Origin: Candidatus Curtissbacteria bacterium RIFCSPHIGHO2_01_FULL_41_11
GTDB taxonomy: Bacteria; Patescibacteriota; Microgenomatia; Curtissbacterales; GWA2-41-24
Length of the DNA: 13,169 nucleotides
Assembly: GCA_001776335.1 (NCBI GenBank)
Contig: MFAZ01000002.1
Coordinates: 4,535 to 17,703 of the forward strand
Reading direction: 5' to 3'
The notes under the pieces are model-generated. The model was not told where the DNA came from, made no database searches, and worked only from the letters and a program-made list of their open reading frames with translations. Position 1 is the stretch's first letter. Each line of letters starts with the position of its first letter. Made by a program: the position numbers and the translations under genes. Positions 5,581 through 12,229 of this stretch are shown piece by piece.

Positions 5581-5843
5581 CAGTTTCTATTAGAGTTTTC
5601 GGGAGTGTTCAGGGCGTTTTCTTTCGAAGAAGTGCGAAAGAGGAAGCCGATAAATTAGGTGTGACTGGTTGGGTAAGAAATAAAGCTGACGGATCGGTTG
5701 AAGTGTTGGCAGTAGGCGAGGGGGACAAACTTGAAGACTTTTTGAAATGGTGCAAAAAAGGACCTCCGCTTGCAAAGGTAGAAAACGTTGAGGTTGATTG
5801 GAGCCATACTGATGCGGATTTCGCTAAATTCGATATACTTTAG
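5577..5843 (+). CDS. acyP: Acylphosphatase
   Basis: Hydrolyses carboxyl-phosphate bonds such as those in acetyl phosphate or 1,3-bisphosphoglycerate; cytoplasmic. The 88-aa length is typical. The signature VFGSVQGVFFRR contains the phosphate-binding loop with catalytic Arg17, and GWVRNKADGSVEV contains catalytic Asn35. The ATG overlaps the MGMT stop by 4 nt, so translation is probably coupled. It is the last gene of the plus-strand run, and its stop overlaps the convergent HAD phosphatase stop by 4 nt, leaving no room for a separate terminator. Confidence 0.93.
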   Translation: MTVSIRVFGSVQGVFFRRSAKEEADKLGVTGWVRNKADGSVEVLAVGEGDKLEDFLKWCKKGPPLAKVENVEVDWSHTDADFAKFDIL

Positions 5844-6598
5844 TTGTGTTTAGGATCAAGATCTGCAATTCTTTGTTTAACATGATGAAGAATATTTTGG
5901 GAATTTACAATTGGCCAGGCTTTCTCCTTTGCGATTAATTCTAAGGCTGAATTTGGCATGACAGCGAAAGGGTTTGAGACAGCTTCCAAGATTGGTAGGT
6001 CATGATTGGAATCTCCAAATGCAAATGATTGCTGTGAGTTGAATCCTCGTGCGGAAATTTGTTCAACTATTGCCTTTTTGCTTTCATCGAGTGACATATT
6101 GACCTTAGTTTTTCCAGTGTATATCCCGTTTTTTACTTCTGCTTCAAGCAAATATGACTCTTGGATACCCAGATACCGTGCCATAGGTAAAAACGCCTCT
6201 TTGGGTGCACCAGATACAGCAATGGTTTTGCCCTGTTTTCGCATCAGTTGTATCAAGTCTTTGGTGTGAGGGAAAAGATGTTTAACATAAGAGCTCAGAA
6301 AGTTTTCTCCGGCTATTAAAATTGCTTTTTCGGAAAGTCCTGCTAATCCCTGGGAATAGTGCTCAACTACATTTCTTGCAAAATCTCCATAATCTGTTTT
6401 CCCTCGTTGGTATTCTCCCATGTCAAGTTGCATTTGAACCAGTGATTGTCCGCGAAATAATTTCTGTCGCAACAAAAAACTGGTGAAAGTAAATACTGTA
6501 AATCCATCGACAAGAGTATTATCGACATCGAGAAGGCTGACACAAGAGTGCCCATTTTGTGTTTCCGGACTGGTATTTTGTTCCGATCTTTCAGCCAT
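5840..6598 (-). CDS. HAD superfamily IB phosphatase (SerB-like)
   Basis: Predicted phosphomonoesterase of 252 aa. HAD motif I is LLDVDNTLVDG (nucleophile Asp24, Asp26), motif II is VSGAP, a conserved Lys follows, and motif IV is FGDSNHDLPIL. A helical cap sits between motifs I and II (residues about 35-120), as in subfamily IB (phosphoserine phosphatase-like). The substrate cannot be read from sequence. It is the last gene of the mevalonate operon, starting 12 nt after the isopentenyl phosphate kinase stop, so a role on an isoprenoid phosphate is possible but only inferred from position. The first 17 residues are polar and precede the conserved domain; the ATG at 6598 is the only good start. 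Confidence 0.85.
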   Translation of the reverse strand: MAERSEQNTSPETQNGHSCVSLLDVDNTLVDGFTVFTFTSFLLRQKLFRGQSLVQMQLDMGEYQRGKTDYGDFARNVVEHYSQGLAGLSEKAILIAGENFLSSYVKHLFPHTKDLIQLMRKQGKTIAVSGAPKEAFLPMARYLGIQESYLLEAEVKNGIYTGKTKVNMSLDESKKAIVEQISARGFNSQQSFAFGDSNHDLPILEAVSNPFAVMPNSALELIAKEKAWPIVNSQNILHHVKQRIADLDPKHN

Positions 6599-6610
6599 TT
6601 TGTGTGCAGG

Positions 6611-7399
6611 CTATTTTATTATCCAGGTCCCTTGTGTTTTTTTGCCAAGGATGGCATTTTTTGGGTTGCCGGGTTTTGAGGATATTAATAGGGTAGGGAT
6701 GCCTTTTTGGGCAAGCGTCAGTGCTTCTTGAACTTTGTGTTTCATGCCGCCTGTCACGTCGGCAGTCGTGGTTTCGGACAACATTTTTTCGATTGATTTG
6801 AAGTTACCGGGGGTTATTTTGGGGATTGTTTTACTATTTGTGTCTAAAACTCCTTCAGTTTGACCGACTTCGATTATAAGTTTGGGTTTGAACCCTGAGA
6901 GATTTAAGGCGAGGATATTTAGAATTTGTTCTCCGGAGTAAATTGTCCAGCCTATTTTTTTATCCATAATTGTATCGCCGTAAATTACCGGGACGAGGTT
7001 GTTTTGTAATGCAATGATGATCGGATCAAGGTAGTGGGTAGTGGGTAGTTGGTAGTTGGTAGTAAGGAAGGCATGAGGTTCGAACGTTACTGCAGGAACT
7101 TGATTTTTGATTAGAGCATCGAGAATTATTGCGTTAAGTTCAATGCATTCCAGACGAACCTGAGCTATTCCGATTGCGCTTTTTAAATTAATGTTTCCTT
7201 CTTTAGTTTTAAATTTTTTGGCAGGGACATGAGCAAAAGAGCCCTGGCCATGGCCAATCAAAAGCAAGTCTTTGGTTTTTTTGCGGGCTTCTGCGATTTC
7301 TCGGGCAAGTTGGTTTATGACTTTGTAATTTGGGGTTTTGCGCTTATTTTTTTCTGTTATCGCGCTGCCCCCAAATTTTATTAAAATTAAGTTTTTCAT
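6611..7399 (-). CDS. Isopentenyl phosphate kinase
   Basis: ATP-dependent phosphorylation of isopentenyl phosphate to isopentenyl diphosphate, the last step of the alternative mevalonate route. It belongs to the amino acid kinase fold: N-terminal LILIKFGGSAIT (Lys8), GHGQGSFAH with the family-defining His57 that distinguishes IPK from other members, PVIYGDTI around residues 139-146, and ADVTGGMKHKV near the C-terminus. Length is 262 aa, normal. Residues 113-123 (TTNYQLPTTHY) are encoded by a 7-bp tandem array and lie in the loop before LDPI, which is variable in the family. The gene starts 2 nt after the decarboxylase stop. Presence of this enzyme without phosphomevalonate kinase defines the pathway variant. 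Confidence 0.88.
   Translation of the reverse strand: MKNLILIKFGGSAITEKNKRKTPNYKVINQLAREIAEARKKTKDLLLIGHGQGSFAHVPAKKFKTKEGNINLKSAIGIAQVRLECIELNAIILDALIKNQVPAVTFEPHAFLTTNYQLPTTHYLDPIIIALQNNLVPVIYGDTIMDKKIGWTIYSGEQILNILALNLSGFKPKLIIEVGQTEGVLDTNSKTIPKITPGNFKSIEKMLSETTTADVTGGMKHKVQEALTLAQKGIPTLLISSKPGNPKNAILGKKTQGTWIIK
7031..7065. repeat. 7-bp tandem repeat array inside the isopentenyl phosphate kinase gene
   Basis: Five consecutive heptamers on the plus strand: GTAGTGG, GTAGTGG, GTAGTTG, GTAGTTG, GTAGTAA. On the coding strand they read ACTACCN and encode threonine/tyrosine-rich residues in a loop. 35 nt is not a multiple of three, so the surrounding loop must have adjusted to keep frame. Confidence 0.8.
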
Positions 7400-7401
7400 T
7401 T

Positions 7402-8379
7402 TTAAAATAGGTGATTGGTTATTATTTTTGCCCCATCAGCCGGAGTGGATTTGATTATTCGGGCTTTTCTGACTTCGTTTTTTATAGCCCTCTCGATTTT
7501 TTGGCTGTCTTTTTGCAAACAAAATAAAACAGGCTGCGGTCCGGCGTCAAAAGTAAAGTAAACGTCAGTGTCTGTTTCGCGAAGTTTTTGACAAAGCAAC
7601 ATAATCTTAATGCTTTCCGGTAGTAGGTAGATGATTGGTGGGTTGGAAGTAAGGGCGATTGCATGCAACTCTAAGGCCTCTTTTTCGATAATTTGACCGA
7701 ACTTTTTGAAATCTTTATATCTGATTACGGTTTCAAGATTTCTAATTTTGTCTTCAATTTTTGCGATACGTATTTTGAAAAACGGGGAAGATTTTGCAGC
7801 AGAGTGGCCTTCTGTTGAGCTAATTTTTTTATGACTTGTGCTTATTATTATTGCCAGGATATTTATTTTCCAGAAGTTTGCAGAGTGCAGGCTGTGGGCG
7901 TAGGAAGTTTGATGATTTGAGCCTTTCTCCCATTTAACAAAACCGTCGGGGATTGAACGGCTGGCAGAACCGGAGCCAAGCCGGGCTATTGTTGTTAATT
8001 CTTTTTCGGAAAGCTTTAAATTTGCCGCTTTTGCTGCTGCGAGAGTCAGGGCAGCGAATCCGGAAGCTGAAGATGCCAATCCCGAACCTTTGGGGAAATT
8101 ATTTTTGGAGACGACTTTGGCAAAAGTTTTGATATTTGCGAGTTTTCTTATAACGTTTAGGTGTTTTGTTGTTCTGAGTGTTTCTTTTTGCTGCATGGAA
8201 CCGTCGATGATTACAACGTCTTTTTTAAATTTCGGATCAAATTCAACCGTGGTTGTGGAATGAAGATTGCTCAGATTAACCGAGATACTGCTATTTTGCG
8301 GTAAATTAAGTTTATCGTTTGTTTTACCCCAAAATTTTATAAATGCGATGTTGGAAGGTGCGATAGCTGTTGCTTTCAT
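7402..8379 (-). CDS. mvaD: Mevalonate (di)phosphate decarboxylase, GHMP family
   Basis: ATP-dependent decarboxylase of 325 aa. Family motifs: APSNIAFIKFWGK near the N-terminus, LNLPQNSSISVNL, the GHMP glycine loop FPKGSGLASSASGFAAL, GSGSASRSIPDGFVKW, and TFDAGPQPV with catalytic Asp278. The usual reaction converts mevalonate 5-diphosphate to IPP. With isopentenyl phosphate kinase in the same operon and no phosphomevalonate kinase seen, the substrate is more likely mevalonate 5-phosphate, giving isopentenyl phosphate. A sequence difference fits this: Phe16 stands where yeast and staphylococcal enzymes have Tyr (KYWGK). The start overlaps the preceding Nudix stop by 4 nt. Family is certain; substrate is inferred. 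Confidence 0.9.
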   Translation of the reverse strand: MKATAIAPSNIAFIKFWGKTNDKLNLPQNSSISVNLSNLHSTTTVEFDPKFKKDVVIIDGSMQQKETLRTTKHLNVIRKLANIKTFAKVVSKNNFPKGSGLASSASGFAALTLAAAKAANLKLSEKELTTIARLGSGSASRSIPDGFVKWEKGSNHQTSYAHSLHSANFWKINILAIIISTSHKKISSTEGHSAAKSSPFFKIRIAKIEDKIRNLETVIRYKDFKKFGQIIEKEALELHAIALTSNPPIIYLLPESIKIMLLCQKLRETDTDVYFTFDAGPQPVLFCLQKDSQKIERAIKNEVRKARIIKSTPADGAKIITNHLF

Positions 8380-8876
8380 AAAAGTTTCAGATTTTCAAAG
8401 CATTGAATTGCGAAAGGTGTGAGTTGCCCTCTTATTTTTTTGAGAGATTCTTTGGCTACGAATTTAATAGACGAGACTTCTTTTTTGTTAATTTTGAAGG
8501 GGCCATTATGATTTCCCGTAAATAGAGCATTGATTTCCGTTTCCCTCGAATCTTCATAAAAAAACTTCGAATTGAAAGTTAATTTTGTTTTAATCCCAAT
8601 TTCTTCGAACATTTCTCGTTCTGCTGCATCTTTATAAGTTTCACCTTTTTGTAAGTGGCCACTTGCAGATGTACTGAGGTATCCAGGATCTGTGTCTTTA
8701 GTGGTACTTCTTTTTTGGATAAGAATTTCACCTTTGTCATTAAAAATTACTATTCCGGTTCCCCTGTGTGTAAGACTTTTGTTAGAATGACAATCCTTTC
8801 TCGTTTTGTAGCCAATGATTTTGTCATTTTGGTCAACGACTACAAATATTTCGCTTTGGTCGTCAGTAGTTTTCAT
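8376..8876 (-). CDS. Nudix protein, isopentenyl diphosphate isomerase type 1-like
   Basis: A 166-aa Nudix-fold protein whose N-terminus (EIFVVVDQNDKIIGYKTRKDCH) and LTHRGTGIVIFN resemble IDI-1-like proteins. By position it should interconvert IPP and DMAPP. Two points argue for caution. At the place of the catalytic Cys67 of E. coli IDI (CGH) there is Ser72 (SGH). The Nudix box from Gly73 is complete and canonical (GHLQKGE, then REMFEEIGI), as in diphosphate hydrolases, whereas IDI-1 has a degenerate box. The glutamate pair of E. coli ENEV (including Glu116) is matched by ETEI. It could be a non-canonical isomerase or a hydrolase acting on isoprenoid diphosphates or another nucleotide. It overlaps both neighbours by ATGA. 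Confidence 0.75.
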   Translation of the reverse strand: MKTTDDQSEIFVVVDQNDKIIGYKTRKDCHSNKSLTHRGTGIVIFNDKGEILIQKRSTTKDTDPGYLSTSASGHLQKGETYKDAAEREMFEEIGIKTKLTFNSKFFYEDSRETEINALFTGNHNGPFKINKKEVSSIKFVAKESLKKIRGQLTPFAIQCFENLKLL

Positions 8877-9724
8877 TTAATTTTGATTAATTTATAACCA
8901 AGTGATTTTAGCTTTTTAGGTTGTTTGTGGAAAGCAATAATCATACCGGAACCTTCTTTTCTGCCCCCGGCGCCGGTGATTTTGGCCGCGCCACCGAGAT
9001 TTTCAACTTCTTTGATAATTCTGCCTGCACCTTTTGAAACGACTCCAAGTTTTGCCAGGTTTTTGTGAGCGCCTCTAATAATATTTGTAATTTGACCTGA
9101 GTTTTTTAAGGCATAAAACATTTGTTTTGTCAGCTCTTCCTGATTGTTTGCAAATTGCTCTTGCGTGGCTTTTGAAACATTTTTAGTTACAAAATCTACC
9201 ATTTGTTTGGTTGATTCATAAGGCTTGCCGGAGTTGATCAAAAACAGTTGGGGAATCTTAAAGTCCAAAGGGGTAACTGTCATCAAATCTGCCGTTTCTT
9301 TCCTGAACCAAATAGGCTTTTTTAGAATTACTGTCCAAAGATCGGAACCGGAGGGAAACCCATGGAAGACTTTTTCGCCCTCTATTGCTATTTCAAAAAC
9401 TTTCTGGCGAGGCGCTTTGATATTTATTAATTTTAGAAGCGCAAGAGTTAAGGAGGCAGATAGTGCGGCTGATGATCCCAAACCAGAGCCAGTGGGAATC
9501 TGAGAGTCGATTTTTAATGAGTAGGCAGGTACTTTTTTTTGAAAAAGTTTTTCGATTTTTGTTTCGATTGCTTTTTGAAAAGACTCTTTTTTGGTTTCTG
9601 TTTTTGATTTTTGGACTTCTGTCGAAAGTTTCAGATCAATGGGAAAAATAATTGCCGGTTTGCCCCAGATTGCGCTGTATTCACCAATGAGATGGATTTT
9701 TGCAGAAGCTTGAGCTGTGATCAT
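8873..9724 (-). CDS. mvk: Mevalonate kinase, GHMP family
   Basis: Phosphorylates mevalonate to mevalonate 5-phosphate with ATP. The 283-aa protein shows SAKIHLIGEYSAIWGKPAI (Lys9, Glu15), the GHMP loop IPTGSGLGSSAAL (residues 76-88) and HGFPSGSD with the likely catalytic base Asp128. The third GHMP motif reads KITGAGGRKEGSGMI, where most family members have an uninterrupted glycine run (GAGGGG), so a few charged residues are inserted. GEY replaces the common GEH. The start overlaps the DUF35 stop by 4 nt and the stop overlaps the Nudix start by 4 nt. Another GHMP specificity, such as phosphomevalonate kinase, is less likely given the N-terminal motif. Confidence 0.87.
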   Translation of the reverse strand: MITAQASAKIHLIGEYSAIWGKPAIIFPIDLKLSTEVQKSKTETKKESFQKAIETKIEKLFQKKVPAYSLKIDSQIPTGSGLGSSAALSASLTLALLKLINIKAPRQKVFEIAIEGEKVFHGFPSGSDLWTVILKKPIWFRKETADLMTVTPLDFKIPQLFLINSGKPYESTKQMVDFVTKNVSKATQEQFANNQEELTKQMFYALKNSGQITNIIRGAHKNLAKLGVVSKGAGRIIKEVENLGGAAKITGAGGRKEGSGMIIAFHKQPKKLKSLGYKLIKIK

Positions 9725-10026
9725 TTTAGAAGCCGGGCTTTTGGACCGTAGCGAATAAGCTCTTCGGGTTCGGAAAGACCGATTCTGCGAATTACGGTTT
9801 TTACTTTGGCACCAATTTTTATGCTGTTTTCGTTTGCGTCTATGATTTCCAAAGGCTTGGCTGTGCCGTCCTCGAACTTGATGATTCCTGTGTAATAGGG
9901 CACCTGTTGTTCAAAACCCTTAGGTGCTGCAAAAATTCTTGTGAAGCTGACGATCTTGCCATTTTTTCCGACCTCATCGGGAATATTTTTGGATTGGCGC
10001 CAGATGGTACTTGGACTGTGAATCAT
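9721..10026 (-). CDS. DUF35 OB-fold protein lacking the zinc ribbon
   Basis: A 101-aa protein of the DUF35 family. In archaea this family scaffolds acetoacetyl-CoA thiolase and HMG-CoA synthase into one complex that passes acetoacetyl-CoA between them. The OB-fold part is clear: GKIVSFTRIFAAPKGFEQQVPYYTG, then GIIKFEDGTAKPLEI and a C-terminal GAKVKTVIRRIG strand. The N-terminal helix contact (TIWRQ) is present, but the four-cysteine zinc ribbon that normally lies between it and the OB fold is missing; the protein contains no cysteine at all. It sits directly after thiolase and HMG-CoA synthase genes, overlapping the thiolase stop by 4 nt, so its partnership is well supported by context. Confidence 0.85.
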   Translation of the reverse strand: MIHSPSTIWRQSKNIPDEVGKNGKIVSFTRIFAAPKGFEQQVPYYTGIIKFEDGTAKPLEIIDANENSIKIGAKVKTVIRRIGLSEPEELIRYGPKARLLK

Positions 10027-11159
10027 ATTCGTAATATGTGGATGGCTGCGGTTGCGCCACTGCCTCCCACATTATGGGTTAAGCCTATTTTTGCTCCTTT
10101 TACCTGTCTTTTTCCCGCTTCGCCTTTGAGCTGTTTTGTTATTTCGATGATCTGTTTAATTCCGGTTGCACCCACCGGGTGGCCACAGGCTTTCAGACCG
10201 CCAGAAGTGTTTGTTGGTTTTTTGGCGCCAATTTCGGTTATTCCACTTGAAACAAATTTACCGCCATCACCTTTTTTGCAGAATCCTAAATCTTCCATAG
10301 CCAAAATTTCTGCGATTGTGAAGCAATCATGTACTTCGGCAACGTCAACGTCACCTTCTGAAATCCCTGCCATTTGATAGGCATTTTGTGAGGCAATTTT
10401 TGTAGCTAAAAGCTCGGTAATACTTTTTCTTTTGGCAAGACCAACTTTATCTGTGGCTACGGAACTAGCCGCAATTGTTACTTTTTTACTTGAGTCTTCG
10501 ACAGCCGAAAGAATTATTGCTGCAGCGCCATCTGTTATCGGGGAACAATCGAAAAGATTGAGAGGCGTGGCAACCGGGGCGCTTTCCAAAACTTTCTCAA
10601 TTGTTATTAGATTTTGATACTGGGCATTTTCGTTAAGCGATCCATGGCGGTGGTTTTTTACGGCGACAGCCGCCATATGTTTTTTTGTTGTTTTGTATTT
10701 TTCCATGTGAGCATTTGCCATAATCGCATAGAGACCGGGAAATGTGAGGGCGGCGTCCCGTTCATCTTCCGCGGCGGCCCCCATTAAACCCGTTGCGACT
10801 TCAGCTGTTGAGTAATCTGTCATTTTTTCGACACCGATAATAAGGGCGTTTTTGATAGAACCTGAAAGAATCGCCTGATAAGCGAGGTTTGCGGCAACTC
10901 CACCTGAAGCGCAGGCCGCTTCAATTGTGTATGCAGGACTGTTTATGTTCAAAATTGAGGTGATTAAGGCACCAAGATGATTTTGACCTGAGAGATTGCC
11001 CGAAAGCATGTTGGCACAGAAGACAGCATCGATTTTTTGGGGTTCAACTGTACTTTCTACAACGGCCCGGCCGGCTGCTTCTTCGGCAAGATTTGCAAAT
11101 GATTTGTCCCAAAGTTCTCCAAACTTTGTGATTCCGGTTCCTGTTACTGCTACTTTCAT
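10023..11159 (-). CDS. Acetoacetyl-CoA thiolase (archaeal/SCP-x-like)
   Basis: Condenses two acetyl-CoA to acetoacetyl-CoA, the first step of the mevalonate pathway. The 378-aa protein shows the nucleophile loop EAACASGG (Cys83), VHDCFTIAE, GHPVGATG with the catalytic His, and HNVGGSGA at the C-terminus. This is the thiolase type found with DUF35 and HMG-CoA synthase in archaea, not the classical bacterial AtoB type. I place the start at ATG 11159 because MKVAVTGTGITKFGE is the family N-terminus and the codon forms an ATGA overlap with the HMG-CoA synthase stop; a longer frame exists up to 11330 but its extra residues are the synthase coding region read out of frame. Confidence 0.92.
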   Translation of the reverse strand: MKVAVTGTGITKFGELWDKSFANLAEEAAGRAVVESTVEPQKIDAVFCANMLSGNLSGQNHLGALITSILNINSPAYTIEAACASGGVAANLAYQAILSGSIKNALIIGVEKMTDYSTAEVATGLMGAAAEDERDAALTFPGLYAIMANAHMEKYKTTKKHMAAVAVKNHRHGSLNENAQYQNLITIEKVLESAPVATPLNLFDCSPITDGAAAIILSAVEDSSKKVTIAASSVATDKVGLAKRKSITELLATKIASQNAYQMAGISEGDVDVAEVHDCFTIAEILAMEDLGFCKKGDGGKFVSSGITEIGAKKPTNTSGGLKACGHPVGATGIKQIIEITKQLKGEAGKRQVKGAKIGLTHNVGGSGATAAIHILRI

Positions 11160-12199
11160 AGATGATAGTTTCGGCTTTTTACAATTTTTAAATAATGTGC
11201 GTAGTCGCAATATTTGGTCTTGTCGAGCTGATTTTGGACATTGTTTTGGGCCGCTTTTTGAAAAGCTGTGATTTTCGGCGTAGTTTCGATGGCAAAAGCA
11301 TCGCTGCCGGCACCGGAGCCATAAGAGCAAACAAATATTTTTTGATTAGGTTTGGCAATGTCCAGAACTTTGGCAAGTCCAATGAGAGAAGAAGCGGAAT
11401 AGGGATTACCTATGTCTTTTATGATGAAGCCCGCCTCAATTTGTTTTGAGGTGAAACCTAATTTTTTTGCCACCTGAGTCGGGAATTTACTGTTTGGCAT
11501 ATGGAATACTGCGTAGTTAAAATCACTCGGCCTTGCTTTTAATTTTGAAAGGAGCTGGTTTGCAGCGGATTCAACATGGTGAAAGTAGGCAGGTTCTCCC
11601 GTGAATCTGCCTCCGTGACTCGGGTATTTTTGTCCATCCCTGCGCCAAAAATCCGGAGTATTGCTGGAATAAGAAGTAAAAGCATATATATTGGCTATGG
11701 AGTCTTTGGAATTCAGAATGAAGGCTGCTGCTCCGCTTGCGGCTGTGTATTCCAGCGGATCTCCCGGTCGGGATTGTGCCGTGTCGCTGCCAATTACCAA
11801 GCCATAAATATTTTTCGATTTAGTAATGCCTGCTATAAGTTCCAACGCAGCGGTTGCGGCTTTACAGGCGAACTCCGTATCGAGTGCCTGGTAAATATTG
11901 CCGACTCCCAGAATTTCGCCGACTATTGTGGATGAGGGTTTGACAGAATAAGGGTGAGATTCTGATCCAACTACTATCGCCTCAAGCTGAGTTGGTGAAA
12001 TATTGGCACGTTCTATTGCCTGAATTGCAGCTTCTGCCGCCATGGTAATCGAGTCTTCATCTGCGCTTGCCACGGATTTTTGGTAAATTCCCAGATTTTT
12101 CTTAATTTCTTGCGCATCTTTACTCCAGAAGCTGGCAATATCTTCAACTTTGAGTCTGAGATAGGGTATATAGGTGCCGTAGGAAATTATGCCTGTCAT
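11156..12199 (-). CDS. Hydroxymethylglutaryl-CoA synthase (archaeal type)
   Basis: Condenses acetyl-CoA with acetoacetyl-CoA to HMG-CoA. The 347-aa protein has the catalytic triad in the expected order: Glu80 in VGSESHPY, Cys112 in EFACKAATAAL, and His233 in VFHMPNSKFP. DPLEYTAASGAAAFIL and the C-terminal SYGSGAGSDAF loop also fit. Length matches archaeal enzymes, shorter than eukaryotic ones. Neighbours thiolase and DUF35 support the archaeal three-protein complex. No ribosome binding site is seen before the ATG at 12199; the upstream gap to HMG-CoA reductase is filled by a heptamer array. Confidence 0.92.
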   Translation of the reverse strand: MTGIISYGTYIPYLRLKVEDIASFWSKDAQEIKKNLGIYQKSVASADEDSITMAAEAAIQAIERANISPTQLEAIVVGSESHPYSVKPSSTIVGEILGVGNIYQALDTEFACKAATAALELIAGITKSKNIYGLVIGSDTAQSRPGDPLEYTAASGAAAFILNSKDSIANIYAFTSYSSNTPDFWRRDGQKYPSHGGRFTGEPAYFHHVESAANQLLSKLKARPSDFNYAVFHMPNSKFPTQVAKKLGFTSKQIEAGFIIKDIGNPYSASSLIGLAKVLDIAKPNQKIFVCSYGSGAGSDAFAIETTPKITAFQKAAQNNVQNQLDKTKYCDYAHYLKIVKSRNYHL

Positions 12200-12200
12200 A

Positions 12201-12228
12201 GGTTAGTGATTAGTGCGCAGTGATTAGT
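12201..12228. repeat. 7-bp tandem repeat array between HMG-CoA reductase and synthase genes
   Basis: Units GGTTAGT, GATTAGT, GCGCAGT, GATTAGT (ACTAATC on the coding strand). It fills the only gap of more than 12 nt in the operon and begins 2 nt before the synthase ATG. Confidence 0.75.
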
Positions 12229-12229
12229 T

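Noticed and set aside
9907..10377. 156-aa plus-strand open frame
   Set aside because: It is antisense to the DUF35 and thiolase genes, whose motifs are unambiguous.
11160..11330. 57-residue N-terminal extension of the thiolase
   Set aside because: It is the HMG-CoA synthase coding region read in another frame. The family N-terminus starts at ATG 11159, which forms an ATGA overlap.
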